Assembly: GCF_001039355.2 (NCBI RefSeq)
Contig: NW_019774303.1
Span: 1-43,710 of the forward strand
Direction of reading: 5' to 3'
Origin: Lingula anatina
Taxonomy: Eukaryota > Brachiopoda > Lingulata > Lingulida > Lingulidae
Length of the DNA stretch: 43,710 nt
Shown: positions 12,048 to 22,479 of the stretch, piece by piece
How positions within the stretch are numbered: the first letter of the stretch is position 1
How the letters are laid out: each line of letters opens with the position of its first letter
Translations under genes and position numbers: made by a program
Notes under the pieces: model-generated
Database searches by the model: none
What the model was told of the DNA's origin: nothing
Seen by the model: only the letters and a program-made list of their open reading frames with translations

Positions 12048-12716
12048 CTGGAAAAAGCAATATAAAAAGTTATTAAACTTTCTAAGCTCATTTCAGCATT
12101 CATGTCAATGAAATATATCCAAGAGCCATTACGTCTGGAGTGGGAAATGCATACTTTTGGATAAAATATCGTCAACATAAACCGATCAGTGTTGCCTTAT
12201 ATCATCTACACAGTACTTACAACAAACTACATCAGTTCTCAGTGCCAAAATTTCAGTCTACGTGTGGAAATTTTGGCAATGTGGCACATGAGGCTTCTTC
12301 CTCTTCCTACTGACCTTGGTCCTATCTGAATACCTCTCACCAAAATGCTCACCTGGTTTACATAATAATAGCACTGACTGTGGGATTGTGTTAGAGAAGA
12401 CACGATGCGGCTTAACACAATCTAAAACATTACCATCAGGTTATTGCACAAACAAACCATTTTGTTTTGTCCATTTATAGACCTTCATCCCAAATAAATG
12501 AGGTTATTATTATTAAAGCATCCCAATTAAAACATGCTGTCGCCTATTGCTCTAGCACTGTAAATATTTAACACTAGAGTTGTAGCGACTTAGGTTTGTA
12601 CATGTATATCTAACATTTTTATTTTTATGCAGCAGTACATATGAACTCAAATATGCTTCTTAGAAAAAACAAAACACATAAGAATCAGTTTACTGAGTTA
12701 CGCATCATTCGTGAAG

Positions 12717-13093
12717 GTTCTGATTTCATTGTTTGTTCTCTGTTGTCGTGACTGTGGTTGCGTGCGACGTTGTATATGTGCGCAAACTTGTTTTTACGTC
12801 GCTTATTCTTCTTTGTTACGCTAAAATGATACATACGTTACCGATACATACGTTACCATGAAGCGTGTAAATATTTATTCTATTTTCATTGGTTTTCTTT
12901 CGCTTTGTGGGCCAACACTTATGTCTTTTATTTGTGTTTTCATTAAAATAGTGTTGGCGCACAAAAGGAGAGACAACCAATAAAAATAGAATAAAAAATA
13001 TTTACACGCTTTATGGTAACGTATGTATCATTTTAACGTAACAAAGAAGAATGAGCGACGTAATTACATGCGTGCGCACATATACAACGTCGC
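12717..13093. mobile_element. Foldback element, copy B
   Basis: Same structure as in copy A, with outer inverted 20-mers at 12764-12783 and 13074-13093. The right arm retains the atgagcgacgtaa segment that copy A lost. The sequence beyond the right arm is shortened compared with copy C. Confidence 0.75.
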
Positions 13094-13389
13094 TGACTTG
13101 ATATCTGTAAGTCTGCAGGGAGAAATGGGAGACATGGCCTAGTTTTTTACCTCTCAAAAAGTTTGCAATATACTTTGTCTTTCAGTGGTCCCGGATTCTT
13201 TAATATTACCAATGTTATCACTTTGAACCGCATAAAATACTTTTGGAAGTAAAAGAGTCATATTAGAAACTATTACTACACTTTCTCTTTATCATTTTAT
13301 TTTTATTCATCTTAGTATTGCCATTGACATATCTACTAGTGCCTCAATTTAGGACTCATTCCCAATGACACTATTGATCTATGTAAATC

Positions 13390-13546
13390 GATCCAACTCC
13401 ACAGGGACTCTTGCTGAATGCAATTGGATTGGCTTGCCTCCTTTTGTTTATAACATGCTTATTTTCCATTTTCTACTCAAAGCTAGGGGGTGGTATGCTA
13501 ATCTCTTAATCTGATTACATTCAGCAAGAGTCCCCCTGAATTGATC
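13390..13546. mobile_element. 157-bp inverted-repeat element, copy B
   Basis: Same element as 5358-5514, with GATC-bounded inverted ends and the agggactcttgctgaatg arm. Confidence 0.7.
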
Positions 13547-14121
13547 TACCTAGACAGATAAAGCACTGAATGCACTCTTATTTTTATTGGGACTTAGTTC
13601 TTAGACCTAGATATTCTTACACAGTCATATAAATAAAACAACAACAATAAATTATAATATTTAATATTTATTAATAATTAAAAGTTGGTTGGTACATTTA
13701 TAATGTTGAAATGATAATTATAAGAAAAACAAAGGCCAAATACATTTTCAAGAAGTGCATTAAAGCTGAAAGTTATGAATACAGTTTATAAAATCATATA
13801 ATTACCCAAAATAATACAAGTATGATAAATAATGACATTAACTGCATTGCAGACTTTCAATTTAGTTTTCAAAGACATAAAAACTGTATTAACCGGTATA
13901 AACATCTGTACAGTGCTTTCTATTTACATATGTGCATTAAAAATGTTCCCAAGTTAATTTATAAGTACATATTTCATAAGGAAACAAATTCACTGCAAAG
14001 AGATATGACTTTGGATATTTAAAACAAAAATAACCTTGTCTTTTGATTAAATTTCATTAAAGAAAAAACTAACAAAAAATTACAAAGTAAGCAGCAAAAG
14101 TTATAATAAGTACTCATCTTT

Positions 14122-14213
14122 TATAAAGACTAGTACCATGGGATCACAACAGTAGTGTACAGACTAGTATAAAGACTAGTACCATGGGATCACAACAATA
14201 GTGTACAGACTAG
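14122..14213. repeat. 46-bp tandem duplication, two units
   Basis: Units 14122-14167 and 14168-14213 differ by one base (cagtag/caatag). Copy C has a single diverged unit here, so the duplication arose in copy B. Confidence 0.85.
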
Positions 14214-14557
14214 TATAAAAGCTTCAGTATACTTGCTGCAAAATGTTACTTAATTCTTTATTTAAAGAAATTAAATGATTTTCTGCATTTCACTTATACA
14301 AAATTGCTGCAGACATCTTTTACACTTAATTGTCTTTGGGCAAACCATAAGATGAGCACTAACATAAGACTAGACAGCAAAGCTGACAAAATATACAGAC
14401 TAAATATTCACCAAAATACACACACAAAAAAAAGAAGAATTTCACAAAGCTATCGCTAGTTCTCTCACTCATTATTGTGTTGTTGTTACCATGGATATTT
14501 CATGACTGGTCAGACCAGTTGCTAACTCTAGAGTTTCATCATACACATGCGCATTAA

Positions 14558-15132
14558 ATGAAAAAGAAAGGTTGCAATATGGCGGCTGTCTTTCTTGCTA
14601 TCTGGGCAACCAGAATACAAAGGAGACAACAACGGTTTTATCATAGAAAAAAACCATTAAAATTTATGGACGCTGGAGAAATATTCAAAAGATTCTGCCT
14701 GTCTAGAAGAGAAGTGGATAGGGTCGTGGAGATCCTGCATGACAATCTCATAACATCGATGAAGAGATCTCACACCCTCTCCACGCAGGTGCAAGTGCTC
14801 ATTGCTTTGCAATATTTTGCAACTGGAAGCTACCAGAGAGTGGAGGGAGATGCTACTCTAGGATGCAGCAAGGGCAGCGTCTCCTGGGCCATCCACAGGG
14901 TGACAAATTTAATAGCAACATCACAACATGAGGATCTTGCTGTCAATTTTCCTACAGATCCCAAGGAAGTTAAAGCGGCGAAGAAAGGATTTTATGATGT
15001 TGAGATGCATCGACAGGACACTCATCCCTATACTGGCTCCTACCGATGACGAGCAATATTACATCGGGAGAAAAGGCTTCCATTGCCTTAAAATACAAGC
15101 AGTGTGTCACCAAATGCACTGTTTGCTATTTT
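14558..15132 (+). pseudogene. Harbinger (PIF) transposase relic, HARBI1-like N-terminal part
   Basis: From ATG 14558 the frame gives a typical HARBI1 start: a basic helix (RIQRRQQRFYH), FKRFCLSRREVDRVVEIL, then an HTH-like part with QVLIALQYFATGSYQ and SKGSVSWAIHRV. Near 14995 a frameshift moves the protein into the next frame, which continues with CIDRTLIPILAP and GRKGFHCLKIQAVC, the region of the first catalytic Asp of the DDE nuclease. That frame stops at 15132-15134. The part with the second Asp and the Glu is missing, so it is about half the family's usual length. A Penelope-like relic follows directly and may have truncated it. I saw no partner Myb-like gene beside it; Myb/SANT-like exons lie 11 kb away. 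Confidence 0.8.
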
Positions 15133-15189
15133 AAAAAGGAAATAATTTTCTATTGACTTGCCAAGTCAGTATTATGACAATGCATTAAA

Positions 15190-16130
15190 GTCTTTCAAAT
15201 ATATGGATTTTTAGGTATACTAAGCAGAACAGTGTCATAAAAAACAATAGACTGGCTACATGTATAAATTGGAAACCTATGGACCGCTCAGCCTACTTAC
15301 ATAGCACTAGCTTTCACCCTTCACATATCAAGAAATCAATTGTATTTAGCCAGACCTTAATATACAATAGAATCTACTCAGAACCTGAAAAGAAGAGTGA
15401 ACAACTTAGAAATTTGCAAAATATTTTTTGAAAGACGGCAGTATGACACGCAAATGATCAAAGACGGGAAAAGCTAATAGAATCCCAAGAAAAGATCTTC
15501 TCCAATACCAAAGAAAGGACACACACAAAAGGGTCCCTTTGGTAGTCACTTTTAATCCTGCCCTTTATCACCTTAAAAAGATTTGCAACAAATCTTTGAC
15601 TCTGACACTACACTCAAAGACATTTTTCCATCTCCATCCATCGTCTCTTTCAGACAGCCTCCTAAACTTAAAAAACTCCTGGTTAACAATAACAGCCTTG
15701 GTGTCACGGGAACATTTCCTTGCAACAATAGAAGGTGCCTTCTCTGCCCGTGCATCATTAACAACCCCATCATCACGGGAGGCAAGACACTCATCCCTAG
15801 GGGAAAATACACTTGTGACTCTCAGAACGTCATCTACTTGATAAGATGTAAACAATGCCATCAAATGTACATTGAAGAAACAAACAAGAAATTAAAATCA
15901 AGATAGAATATTAAACACCACTGCTGCACTATAAACAACAATAACCTCTTCGTACCAGTGGGACAGCACTTCAACACGCCAAACCACTCAGTTAATGATA
16001 TCACTGTCACCGTCTTAAAAGGAAACTTAAAGGGGACTAGGCAAAGATGGATCGCCGAACAGAAATTTATATGAACACTAGACACCTTGAATAATGGACT
16101 CAATAGGGACAATAGTTTCTGAAATGAGTA
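15190..16130 (+). pseudogene. Penelope-like element relic: C-terminal RT region and GIY-YIG endonuclease
   Basis: The first part (15230-15420) reads as a broken thumb or linker region of a Penelope-like reverse transcriptase (for example SFHPSHIKKSIVFSQ, RRQYDTQMI) with stops. A longer frame, 15583-15906, has the cysteine motif CNNRRCLLCPC and the GIY-YIG motif as VIYLIRCKQCHQMYIEET. After the stop at 15904 the same frame continues with VGQHFNTPNHS, KGTRQRWIAEQ and GLNRDN, the usual C-terminal signature. In the Y-I-G motif the Gly is replaced by Glu. GIY-YIG enzymes cut target DNA for element insertion; with at least three stops this copy is dead. Overlapping frames on either strand here are shadows. 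Confidence 0.75.
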
Positions 16131-16255
16131 TTGATTTTTTCTTTGTTACATAATTTTGATGTAGTTTACGTTTAGCATGCTTTTGGGACATCGTGTGTCT
16201 TTAACACATCACCGACGTCACGTATCCTAGGAGTTTGTTTTTTCACTTTTTGTTC

Positions 16256-16355
16256 ATAATCCCCGAAGAAGGCCCAGGGGCCGAAAGCTGGGATTGTATT
16301 TTACAACTGTAATGTAGATCTTCAAAGATGCATCACTATATATATACTTCTGTAT
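16256..16355 (+). other. Penelope-like 3' structured motif (hammerhead-like)
   Basis: AATCCC (16258-16263) pairs with GGGATT (16290-16295), and inside it GGCC (16271-16274) pairs with GGCC (16279-16282). The internal loop is CGAAGAA on the left and GAAAGCT on the right. The hammerhead core is CUGANGA, stem II, GAAA; here the first element reads CCGAAGA, so one invariant base differs. The downstream tail to 16355 matches 5645-5710. I see the fold; the ribozyme reading is inference. Confidence 0.55.
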
Positions 16356-16523
16356 GTCATAATGATACAGTTTTTCACGCTTAACAACCAATTTCTTATT
16401 TCTTCATATTTCTCTATGAGACAGACTCACTTCAGTGGATTTCAGCTGAACACAACAATACAAGTTCACCTCCATAGTCAGTAGGGTCAACAATTCAAAG
16501 ATATGATAGTTATGTTCAAAGTG

Positions 16524-16840
16524 TTTGGCATAAAAACATTTAAAAGGTTTGGGGCCCACCTGATGGAGAAGGTGTGACAAGAGGCGAGAAGGACCAACGC
16601 AACAATGCCCATAATGCCAGGATGCATGTCTAAGGCACAGCCACTTGATGTATGCCTCAACAAGCCTTTCAGGGACCAATTATGAAAGCTATGGACTGAC
16701 TTCATGAGGGTGGTGGTGGACAGGACTGACAAGAAACTTGGCCAAATCTTCACAGCAACCAAGGCCACAATGGTGCAAGGGATTGTCACTGCAAGGTCTG
16801 AGGTGCTGGCAGAGAAGGTGGCCAAGTCCTTCCAACAGGG
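16524..16840 (+). pseudogene. pogo/Tigger-type transposase relic (DDE_1 C-terminal part), copy 1
   Basis: Frame starting FGIKTFKRFGAHLMEKV, then a stop, TNATMPIMPGCMSKAQPLDV, NKPFRDQL, a second stop, KLWTDFM and, after it, IVTARSEVLAEKVAKSF. The order (PGG/C-TSK-QPLDV, N-KPFK, LW-WM, then a W/S-E segment) is that of the C-terminal part of DDE_1 transposases of the pogo/Tigger group. The catalytic part is absent. A second relic at 38527-38772 has the same TGA after DQL. Minus-strand frames over this stretch (16404-16825) are shadows. Confidence 0.7.
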
Positions 16841-16937
16841 GGTGGGTAAAATGACCTTGCCAGGGACAAATGGCCCAGTTAGGACTGACTCATCATTGGA
16901 TGAAATCAGATATGAAGAACATCACCAATAGTCTGAA

Positions 16938-17318
16938 GAAAAACGCCCTTCTCGTAAATATCCAATTTTGTCTAAAAGACATGCAAAAGGTCCATAACCA
17001 GATTCTCTAAAATCAGGCACACAGTTTAGCAAGGTGGAAACAGAAAAATTCATGTTGAATGTTAACTGTAGAGATAGTTGCATGCGCGAGAACAGCAAGG
17101 TTGCCCTTGTCAAAAATAACATAGAAGACAATGTGGCAGTTTATATTGTTTTTCAGTCTTTTAAACATTTTGTGGATTTTTTTGATAGTCCTCTCCCATC
17201 AACACTTTTAGGAATTGGCAAAGTGTTTGGCCTGGATGACACCCTTCATATTGCCTCCATTTCTGAAGAAGAAGCAAAATGCATTCCTCTGCCATACCAC
17301 CACAAACAATGCAATCCC
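16938..17318 (+). pseudogene. Unidentified conserved-looking exon relic
   Basis: After a possible acceptor (caccaatag) the frame runs RPSRKYPILSKRHAKGP, one stop at 16996, then SLKSGTQFSKVETEKF, CRDSCMRENSKVALVKN, VYIVFQSF, FFDSPLPSTLLGIGKV and EEEAKCIPLPY to about 17318. The composition and punctuation look like a real folded domain rather than random translation. I think similar unnamed proteins occur in invertebrate genomes but cannot name a family. It lies directly after the pogo relic and may belong with the exon fragments at 17733 and 18043. Confidence 0.4.
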
Positions 17319-17732
17319 ACACACAGATGCAGTATGGTAGACATCCATTTCAATACATTTTTTCATGTTTTCTTTTTCTAGTGAGGCACTATCGTTTTGA
17401 AATAAAATTGTGTTAGTTCATGTGTGAATAATTCTCTATCCAACATAAAAAAAAATGTTGAGATCATCTATCTGTGAATTAGTACATTTAGATAGATGTT
17501 CAACATCAATGACCCTTTGCACTTTTATTATCTCATCATATTATCATATTATCTTTGTACAATTTTAATCCTTAAATGCTAATCACAGCCCTAAATGTGT
17601 TGGTAAATTATAGAATAGTGCTGTTTCATATATAGACCCAACACTTTGTGAAAACACCAGTAGCGAGGAGGCTCATGGTATTGGCTTTCAAATTTATCAC
17701 TTAATTGATTTAAATATAATTATTTTAGAAAA
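17319..17732. other. Non-coding stretch, nothing recognised
   Basis: AT-rich, possibly intronic between the exon-like pieces at 16938-17318 and 17733-17923. No repeat or RNA gene is visible. Confidence 0.5.
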
Positions 17733-17923
17733 ATGACGTTTCTCCTGGTCGAGTTCATAGAAGACGCTGACATAGCTTTATCGTCTCATAAGTGGATATT
17801 AGAGGATAAGAAATTGCATTCTGGCCTCCCTTTACAAGAGTGTACAGACTGCCATAAAGTCCTGCCTAGTCCCAGACAGATCCACATGGAAAAAGCATGC
17901 AAAGAGGATTGTTTATGAACAGG
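17733..17923 (+). pseudogene. Exon-like fragment, unknown protein (FLLVEF motif)
   Basis: Begins MTFLLVEFIEDADIALSSHKW, a compact strand-and-tryptophan start, followed by a short CxxC-bearing stretch. Near the end the frame must shift by one base to read AKRIVYEQ before a donor-like acag|ggtgagc. An acceptor-like ttttacag at 18035-18042 leads into the next piece. No family is recognised; a frameshifted exon of the same gene as 16938-17318 is the simplest reading. Confidence 0.35.
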
Positions 17924-18042
17924 GTGAGCATTCTTTTCTATTATTAGGCATTTCATGTGTTTTTAGAACTAATGTGCATGCACCATGTATCACATGTCCC
18001 AGTCAAAAATTTCAATGTCAATTCATTAATTTCATTTTACAG

Positions 18043-18228
18043 ATGACTATGACAAAGCTCAATATGAATCTGACATCATAACAGAAAATGGGAAGATTAT
18101 TCCAGCATCTCAAAAAAGTAAGACACCCATACTCGTGGATGAGAGGACGTGCAATTGAGAAATCCAAAGCAAAATGTGACATTTCAATGTCAATTCATTA
18201 ATTGGAGCAAGCTAAAGAGCAGTTAAGG
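18043..18228 (+). pseudogene. Exon-like fragment, unknown protein (acidic DDYDKAQYESD)
   Basis: Starts after ttttacag and reads DYDKAQYESDIITENGKI, then degrades through a stop and frame changes to a donor-like taag|gtaagaat at about 18228. Within it tttcaatgtcaattcatta (18183-18201) repeats a sequence just upstream at 18009-18027, so a local duplication has disturbed the exon. Likely continuation of the gene fragment at 17733. Confidence 0.3.
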
Positions 18229-18480
18229 TAAGAATTACTTCTATTACCTTTCTTAGACATCAAAGGGAATTCTACTCTTGCACTGTCATATTTGCATTCT
18301 TTGTCTCCCTTGGGATCCAAGTAGTTTGTCATCTGTTTTCTTTATTACTTAATTTTATACACTTGTATTAATATTTATCTATTTAAGTTTCTTTATGTAT
18401 ATATACTGGAAAAACATTTCCGCTATAAACTGATTTAAAAGTCTAGTTGATAAGAAAACCTGCATGTTTTTTACATTAAT

Positions 18481-19085
18481 GTTTTTGATATTGTTGACTT
18501 CTACCCTTCTATAACGCAAAAGCTATTCACAGATGCATTGGTCTTTGCGTCAAAGTTAGTAAGTATCTCCGAGGAAGAAAAACAAATAGTGACACGAGCC
18601 AAATCCTCTTTACTTTTCCACAAAAAACATGCATGGGTCAAAAAGGACAATTCAGCTTTCTTTGACATCACAAAGGGATAGTAAGACGACACTGAATCAT
18701 GTGAGCTTGTTGGTCTATTTTTACTTGATGAAATCAAAGGATTATTCCACAATGCAGTTGGCCTCTACAGGGACGGCGACCTCGCTATCCTGTGAAATAC
18801 CTCAACGTCACACGCCAACAAGATTGGGGATCAACCTCCACCATGAAGCAGCTCGGATTAAAGGTCACAACCAGCATCTTGCTCAACTCCGTTAACTTCC
18901 TAGACGTGACCTTCAACCTGAAAGACAGATCCTTCGGACCATACATTCAAAAAACCTAATGCAGCACTGCTGTCATTAATGCCATATACCAAACTCAATA
19001 AACACAAGACTATCCACAATTTCTAGTGATAAAAACATGTTTGAGTCCTCAAAGAGGGAGTACCAGGAGGCACTCCAGTCACAGC
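18481..19085 (+). pseudogene. Penelope-like reverse transcriptase relic
   Basis: Motif A reads VFDIVDFYPSI (about 18481-18513), followed by SKLVSISEEEKQIVTRAKSSLLF, FFDITKG, two stops, CELVGLFLLDEI, and NAVGLYRDGDLAIL in the place of the catalytic YxDD motif. A further frame carries GLKVTTSILLNSVNFLDVTF, and FESSKREYQEAL follows near 19038. The order matches the palm and thumb of Penelope-like RTs. At least four stops or frameshifts are present, and the catalytic box reads D-G-D rather than two adjacent Asp. It lies downstream of the GIY-YIG relic, the reverse of the order in a complete element, so the two are separate insertions. Confidence 0.75.
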
Positions 19086-19563
19086 GTTCAAAATTAACGG
19101 TGGCAAGAGGCAGTTTTGCCTCCTAGTTTAACCAAGTTGTCCCCTGGTCTGAAAGCCGGTGGCAAAAAGTTGCCTCCAAGAAATTTTGGAGACTGAAAAT
19201 AAAGTTATAAAAAGTTTACCAGCGATCGATGTTTTACTTGGAAAGTACAAGTCCCATCATATTACACATGACAGCATAACATCTATTAATGGGATGCTTG
19301 CTGATAAAGTCAGTAAACAGGTAAAATATAAGAATCGCATCAATACCTATAGTTAAAATGAGCTACATACATAGACTCAAATTATGGCTTGCAGCATTTG
19401 CCTTATTACTGACAGTATATACTCAACCTATGGAGATGTTCATTTCTCATTCTGTAGACGACTATAAAAAGGCACACCTAAAGTGCAAAGAATTGGAGTC
19501 CAGGCTGTCAACAGGCCTAGAGACAATGAATAGAGAAGAGAAGAAAAAGGTATACTTTAGGAC
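19086..19563 (+). other. Unassigned stretch between PLE relic and Gypsy relic
   Basis: Contains two short frames (19159-19356 and 19358-19603). The second begins MSYIHRLKLWLAAFALLLTV, which resembles a signal peptide or single membrane segment, then runs into a lysine- and glutamate-rich tail. There is no family match, splice support or second copy, so I do not call it a gene. A small hairpin, ggcaagaggcagttttgcc, lies near 19103. Confidence 0.4.
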
Positions 19564-20283
19564 ATGGTATTGTTACCATTTAATCCAAAATCTGACGGCC
19601 TAGTAGAGAGGTTCAACCAAACACTTTTGGCAGGTATTTTGAAAATTTTGGAGCCAGAACGACATCAGAGAGATTGCGATGCGAGGATTCCTTTCTATTT
19701 AATGGCATATCGAAGCTCCCGCCATGAAGCCACCGGGGAGACTCCCAATATGCTCATGTTGGGCAGAGAAATTGATTTACCAGTGCACCTGATGATAGAA
19801 GAACCGCCTATGGACCCACCGCCAACTACAGACTATGCCCGAGAATTACGTGAGAATCTAGCTACAGTGTGGCAGCGTGCAACAGAGAAAATTAGGAAAA
19901 GTGCCCCGATCCAGAAACCAAACTATGACCTGTGTGTCTACGGTCAGAAATACGAAGTGGGAGATAAAGTTTGGTATTATGATTTCTCGAAGAAGAAGGA
20001 TTACAGCCCTAAATTGCAGCAGAAGTGGTCTGGTCCTTATGAAGTTTCAGAGAGAATATCTGATTTTATCTACCGAATCAGAGTGAACTGTCGCAACCAT
20101 TTCCGAGTGGTACATAATGACAATTTGAAATCATACTGCCAGCAGAAGACTCAAGGTTTCCCTAATCCTTACCCGGACGGTGGCACTCTGTCTCGACTGG
20201 CTCAAGTTGCTCAAAGCTCTCAGCTTCCCTGGGGGTGGAGGGCGAGACAAGCTGTCCAAAGGTCGGGGCAGCCAGGCCACTGA
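19564..20283 (+). pseudogene. Ty3/Gypsy integrase, C-terminal part
   Basis: An open frame of 239 codons covers the end of the integrase core and its tail. It starts within the NPKSDGLVERFNQTL segment that carries the third catalytic residue (Glu), then has AYRSSRHEATGETPNMLMLGRE, a coiled stretch, and the chromodomain-proximal GPY/F module (KVWYYD, LQQKWSGPYEVSERISDFIYRIR, VVHNDNLKSY). The first two catalytic Asp and all of gag, protease, RT and RNase H are missing upstream, so the element is 5'-truncated. The frame itself has no internal stop. An overlapping frame at 19877-20086 is a shadow. A zinc-finger reading frame and the 3' LTR follow. Confidence 0.85.
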
Positions 20284-20455
20284 AAGGGGAGGGGTGGGAA
20301 TCAGCTGAGAAACAAAGGAATTAGGCAGTATTGTTATGATTTTTTTTTGCTTGCTACTAATCTCTTCACCCTCCCCTAAAGGTTACGGGAATGATCACCA
20401 TAATAATTAAAGAATCAATAAAGAAACCAAACCAAATTCACATTTACTTTTAGCT

Positions 20456-20971
20456 ATGCCTGGGTAGAAATGCAAGTACTGTAGCCTAAGATTCTCTCGC
20501 TTGAACAGAAGACCACATGAAGCAAATGCCCATGAGAAATTTAAATGTCATGTCAAGAACTGCGACAGAGCGTATTTAACTGAAGAGGAATTGTTGAAAC
20601 ACATGGAGGCCAGACACCAGGAGCCCCTGGTGTTGGCTTTCAATACAGATGAAGAGACCTCTTTACTTGACTCAAGAAAATCACCCCATCCTGAGCCTGC
20701 AGAGAAAAGAGAAGAGCTCCCAACAAAAGTACTAGTAAGACCCACACAAGGGGGAAAAGAGATCAGGATGGATATGACCCCCATACTGCCAATTGAGGGC
20801 TGGAGCTCAGAAGATGAGGAAGAACCCTGCATCGCCATACCATCCCTTCCCTCCCCCATATCAATAGAGGAGGGAATTGCCAAATTGTATGCTCGGGTCA
20901 AGAAATTTTCGGAGAAAGAAGTAATTTACCCATATGGCAAGAAGAAAATAACCAGAAATTTTTACTGTTAA
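20456..20971 (+). CDS. Two-zinc-finger reading frame of the Gypsy element (third ORF)
   Basis: From ATG 20456, after one stop at codon 4, the frame reads CKYCSLRFSRLNRRPHEANAH (C-x2-C-x11-H-x4-H) and then CHVKNCDRAY through HMEARH (C-x4-C-x12-H-x4-H), two C2H2-type fingers. The next methionine (20501) would cut off the first cysteine pair, so the ancestral start was probably upstream. The remainder is acidic and proline-rich (WSSEDEEEPCIAIPSLPSP), ending at 20969-20971. Its position between integrase and polypurine tract is where some Gypsy elements carry an extra ORF. A nucleic-acid-binding role is inferred from the fingers. The antisense frame 20548-20901 is a shadow. Confidence 0.6.
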
Positions 20972-21162
20972 TTAATTTTTAATATTTGCTAGTTGATTTT
21001 TTTCATTCCACTTTAACTCCTAATTGCCTATGGACTTAAACTATGAACTGTCATTGACATTGAATATAAAATTCAATATTAATTCGTCAATAATTTTTTT
21101 AATTGAATAAATGGGTGTTAAGATACCTCACCACTCATTGTTGATTCAGGAGAATCAAGTTT

Positions 21163-21178
21163 AAAAGGGTGGGGGCAG
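21163..21178 (+). other. Polypurine tract of the Gypsy element
   Basis: aaaagggtgggggcag directly before the TG that opens the LTR, the expected plus-strand primer position. Confidence 0.6.
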
Positions 21179-21782
21179 TGTAACAATTGGGGTCAGTGAG
21201 GCTACGAATCGCTATAAGAAATCATTAGACATAATGTAAACACAGGCTGCATGATCGTCTGCTATAACCTGTTTTTATTTTTTTCTAGTTATCTTTCACT
21301 TAATCCTACCTAAAAACTTTGTTTTCCTCAGAGCCATATGTCCTAGTCCTAGTGTTTATCCAAACAAACTCCGTAGTTTAGTCTTTCATTGTAATCCATA
21401 ATAAGGTAAAAATAGTCCAAAAATTTAATGCACATGCTGGTCACACTTCCATGCTGAAAGGCTATGCTGTTTGGTCACAACCCTGACCTTTGACCGTGAC
21501 GAGTGAAGACGTAACAAGCATGCATGCTACCCAACTCCATCCAGGATATAGACTCATCTACACGCGTCACCATAGTCTCAGTTTTATACTCTTAGGACAA
21601 TAAGTTATGTGATATTCGGACTTGAGAATTTTATGGTCAATTTTTGCATTTAATAAACACTATTTTTGAGACACAAATCTGCCTCTTTATTTCTGAAGGA
21701 CAGGGATATACTTTCCCATGCGAAACATCAAAGTTCCCACGGCGTGCTCCGGTGTCGCAGTCGAGCGGCCGGACCCCTCACA
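21179..21782 (+). repeat. 3' LTR of the Ty3/Gypsy element
   Basis: Begins TGTAACAATTGGGG right after the polypurine tract. A TATA-like ttttata lies near 21582 and a polyadenylation signal aataaa at 21652-21657. A TG...CA end fits at ctcaca (21782), giving 604 bp. The right end is a best fit, because the 5' LTR and target duplication are not in the window. Confidence 0.6.
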
Positions 21783-22440
21783 TTATCACCCTTAAATATC
21801 TGTAGCTCTTGAATTATGTGAAGACAGACTCGAGCCATGGGAGATATGGTCTAGAAGTTGGACACTTCACGTAGATGATGCAGTTAGAGAGCGTCAACAA
21901 ATAAACCGTTTAACTGGTCATTACCTGTCCTTGGGTTTTCTTTGAGTGACTTTACGTAAAGCTGACACAAACCATGGAACTGTGGACTGCGTTTTGAGCC
22001 TTATAAAAGTTATCATTACCTAAGTATAAAAAGATTCATTACAGCCCTTTGAAGTATCAATGTGATGAAGAGGCAGGACCTTGTTCTGATGGGTTAGTTT
22101 TAATTATGTTCTCAATAATTTTTTCCCCATTTATCCATGCATCATGTACGTAGTTTTGTGTACATAGCTTTATATGTGAAGAACAGAGCAATTAGAGTCA
22201 AATGTCAATAGAAAATGTTACTTTATTTATAAAAAAATCCAAAGAAATAAGTCCAAGATTATTTCTGCACTGATACTTTTATCTTGGTTGGGTTGCTCAA
22301 TAGTATACAGTGTCTTGAAATCATGCAGTGGTGAAAGCAGCCATATGTCTGGCTAATCTCAGAGAAAAGGGCAAAAGTGGCGGAGGTGCCAAAACTTCTC
22401 ACTAAGTCTCGTGGTTTACTATGAATGAAGTACTACGGCT
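21783..22440. other. Non-coding stretch, nothing recognised
   Basis: No frame with a recognisable motif. The part near 22370-22440 is somewhat richer in CG and precedes the exon-like frame at 22480, so it might have been a promoter, but I see no TATA or other defined element. Confidence 0.4.
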
Positions 22441-22479
22441 GAGACCCGGATGTTACTATTTGGCGCCAAAACAGCAAAC

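Larger units (their letters stand above)
8794..14400. repeat. Large interspersed repeat, copy B
   Basis: Collinear with copy A from its first base to about 13625, then with copy C (36275-36678 and about 37510-37870) to about 14400. It is the longest continuous copy and has no internal contig break. Private changes include loss of the poly-C tract, an extra gttacctgtgta near 11930 and a 46-bp tandem duplication at 14122-14213. The frame at 11188-11409 is open here but broken by indels in copy A, which argues against it being a gene. Confidence 0.9.

Noticed and set aside
19358-19603. Possible secreted or membrane protein starting MSYIHRLKLWLAAF
   Set aside because: A signal-like start alone in a relic-rich stretch is weak, and the frame runs into the Gypsy integrase in another frame.
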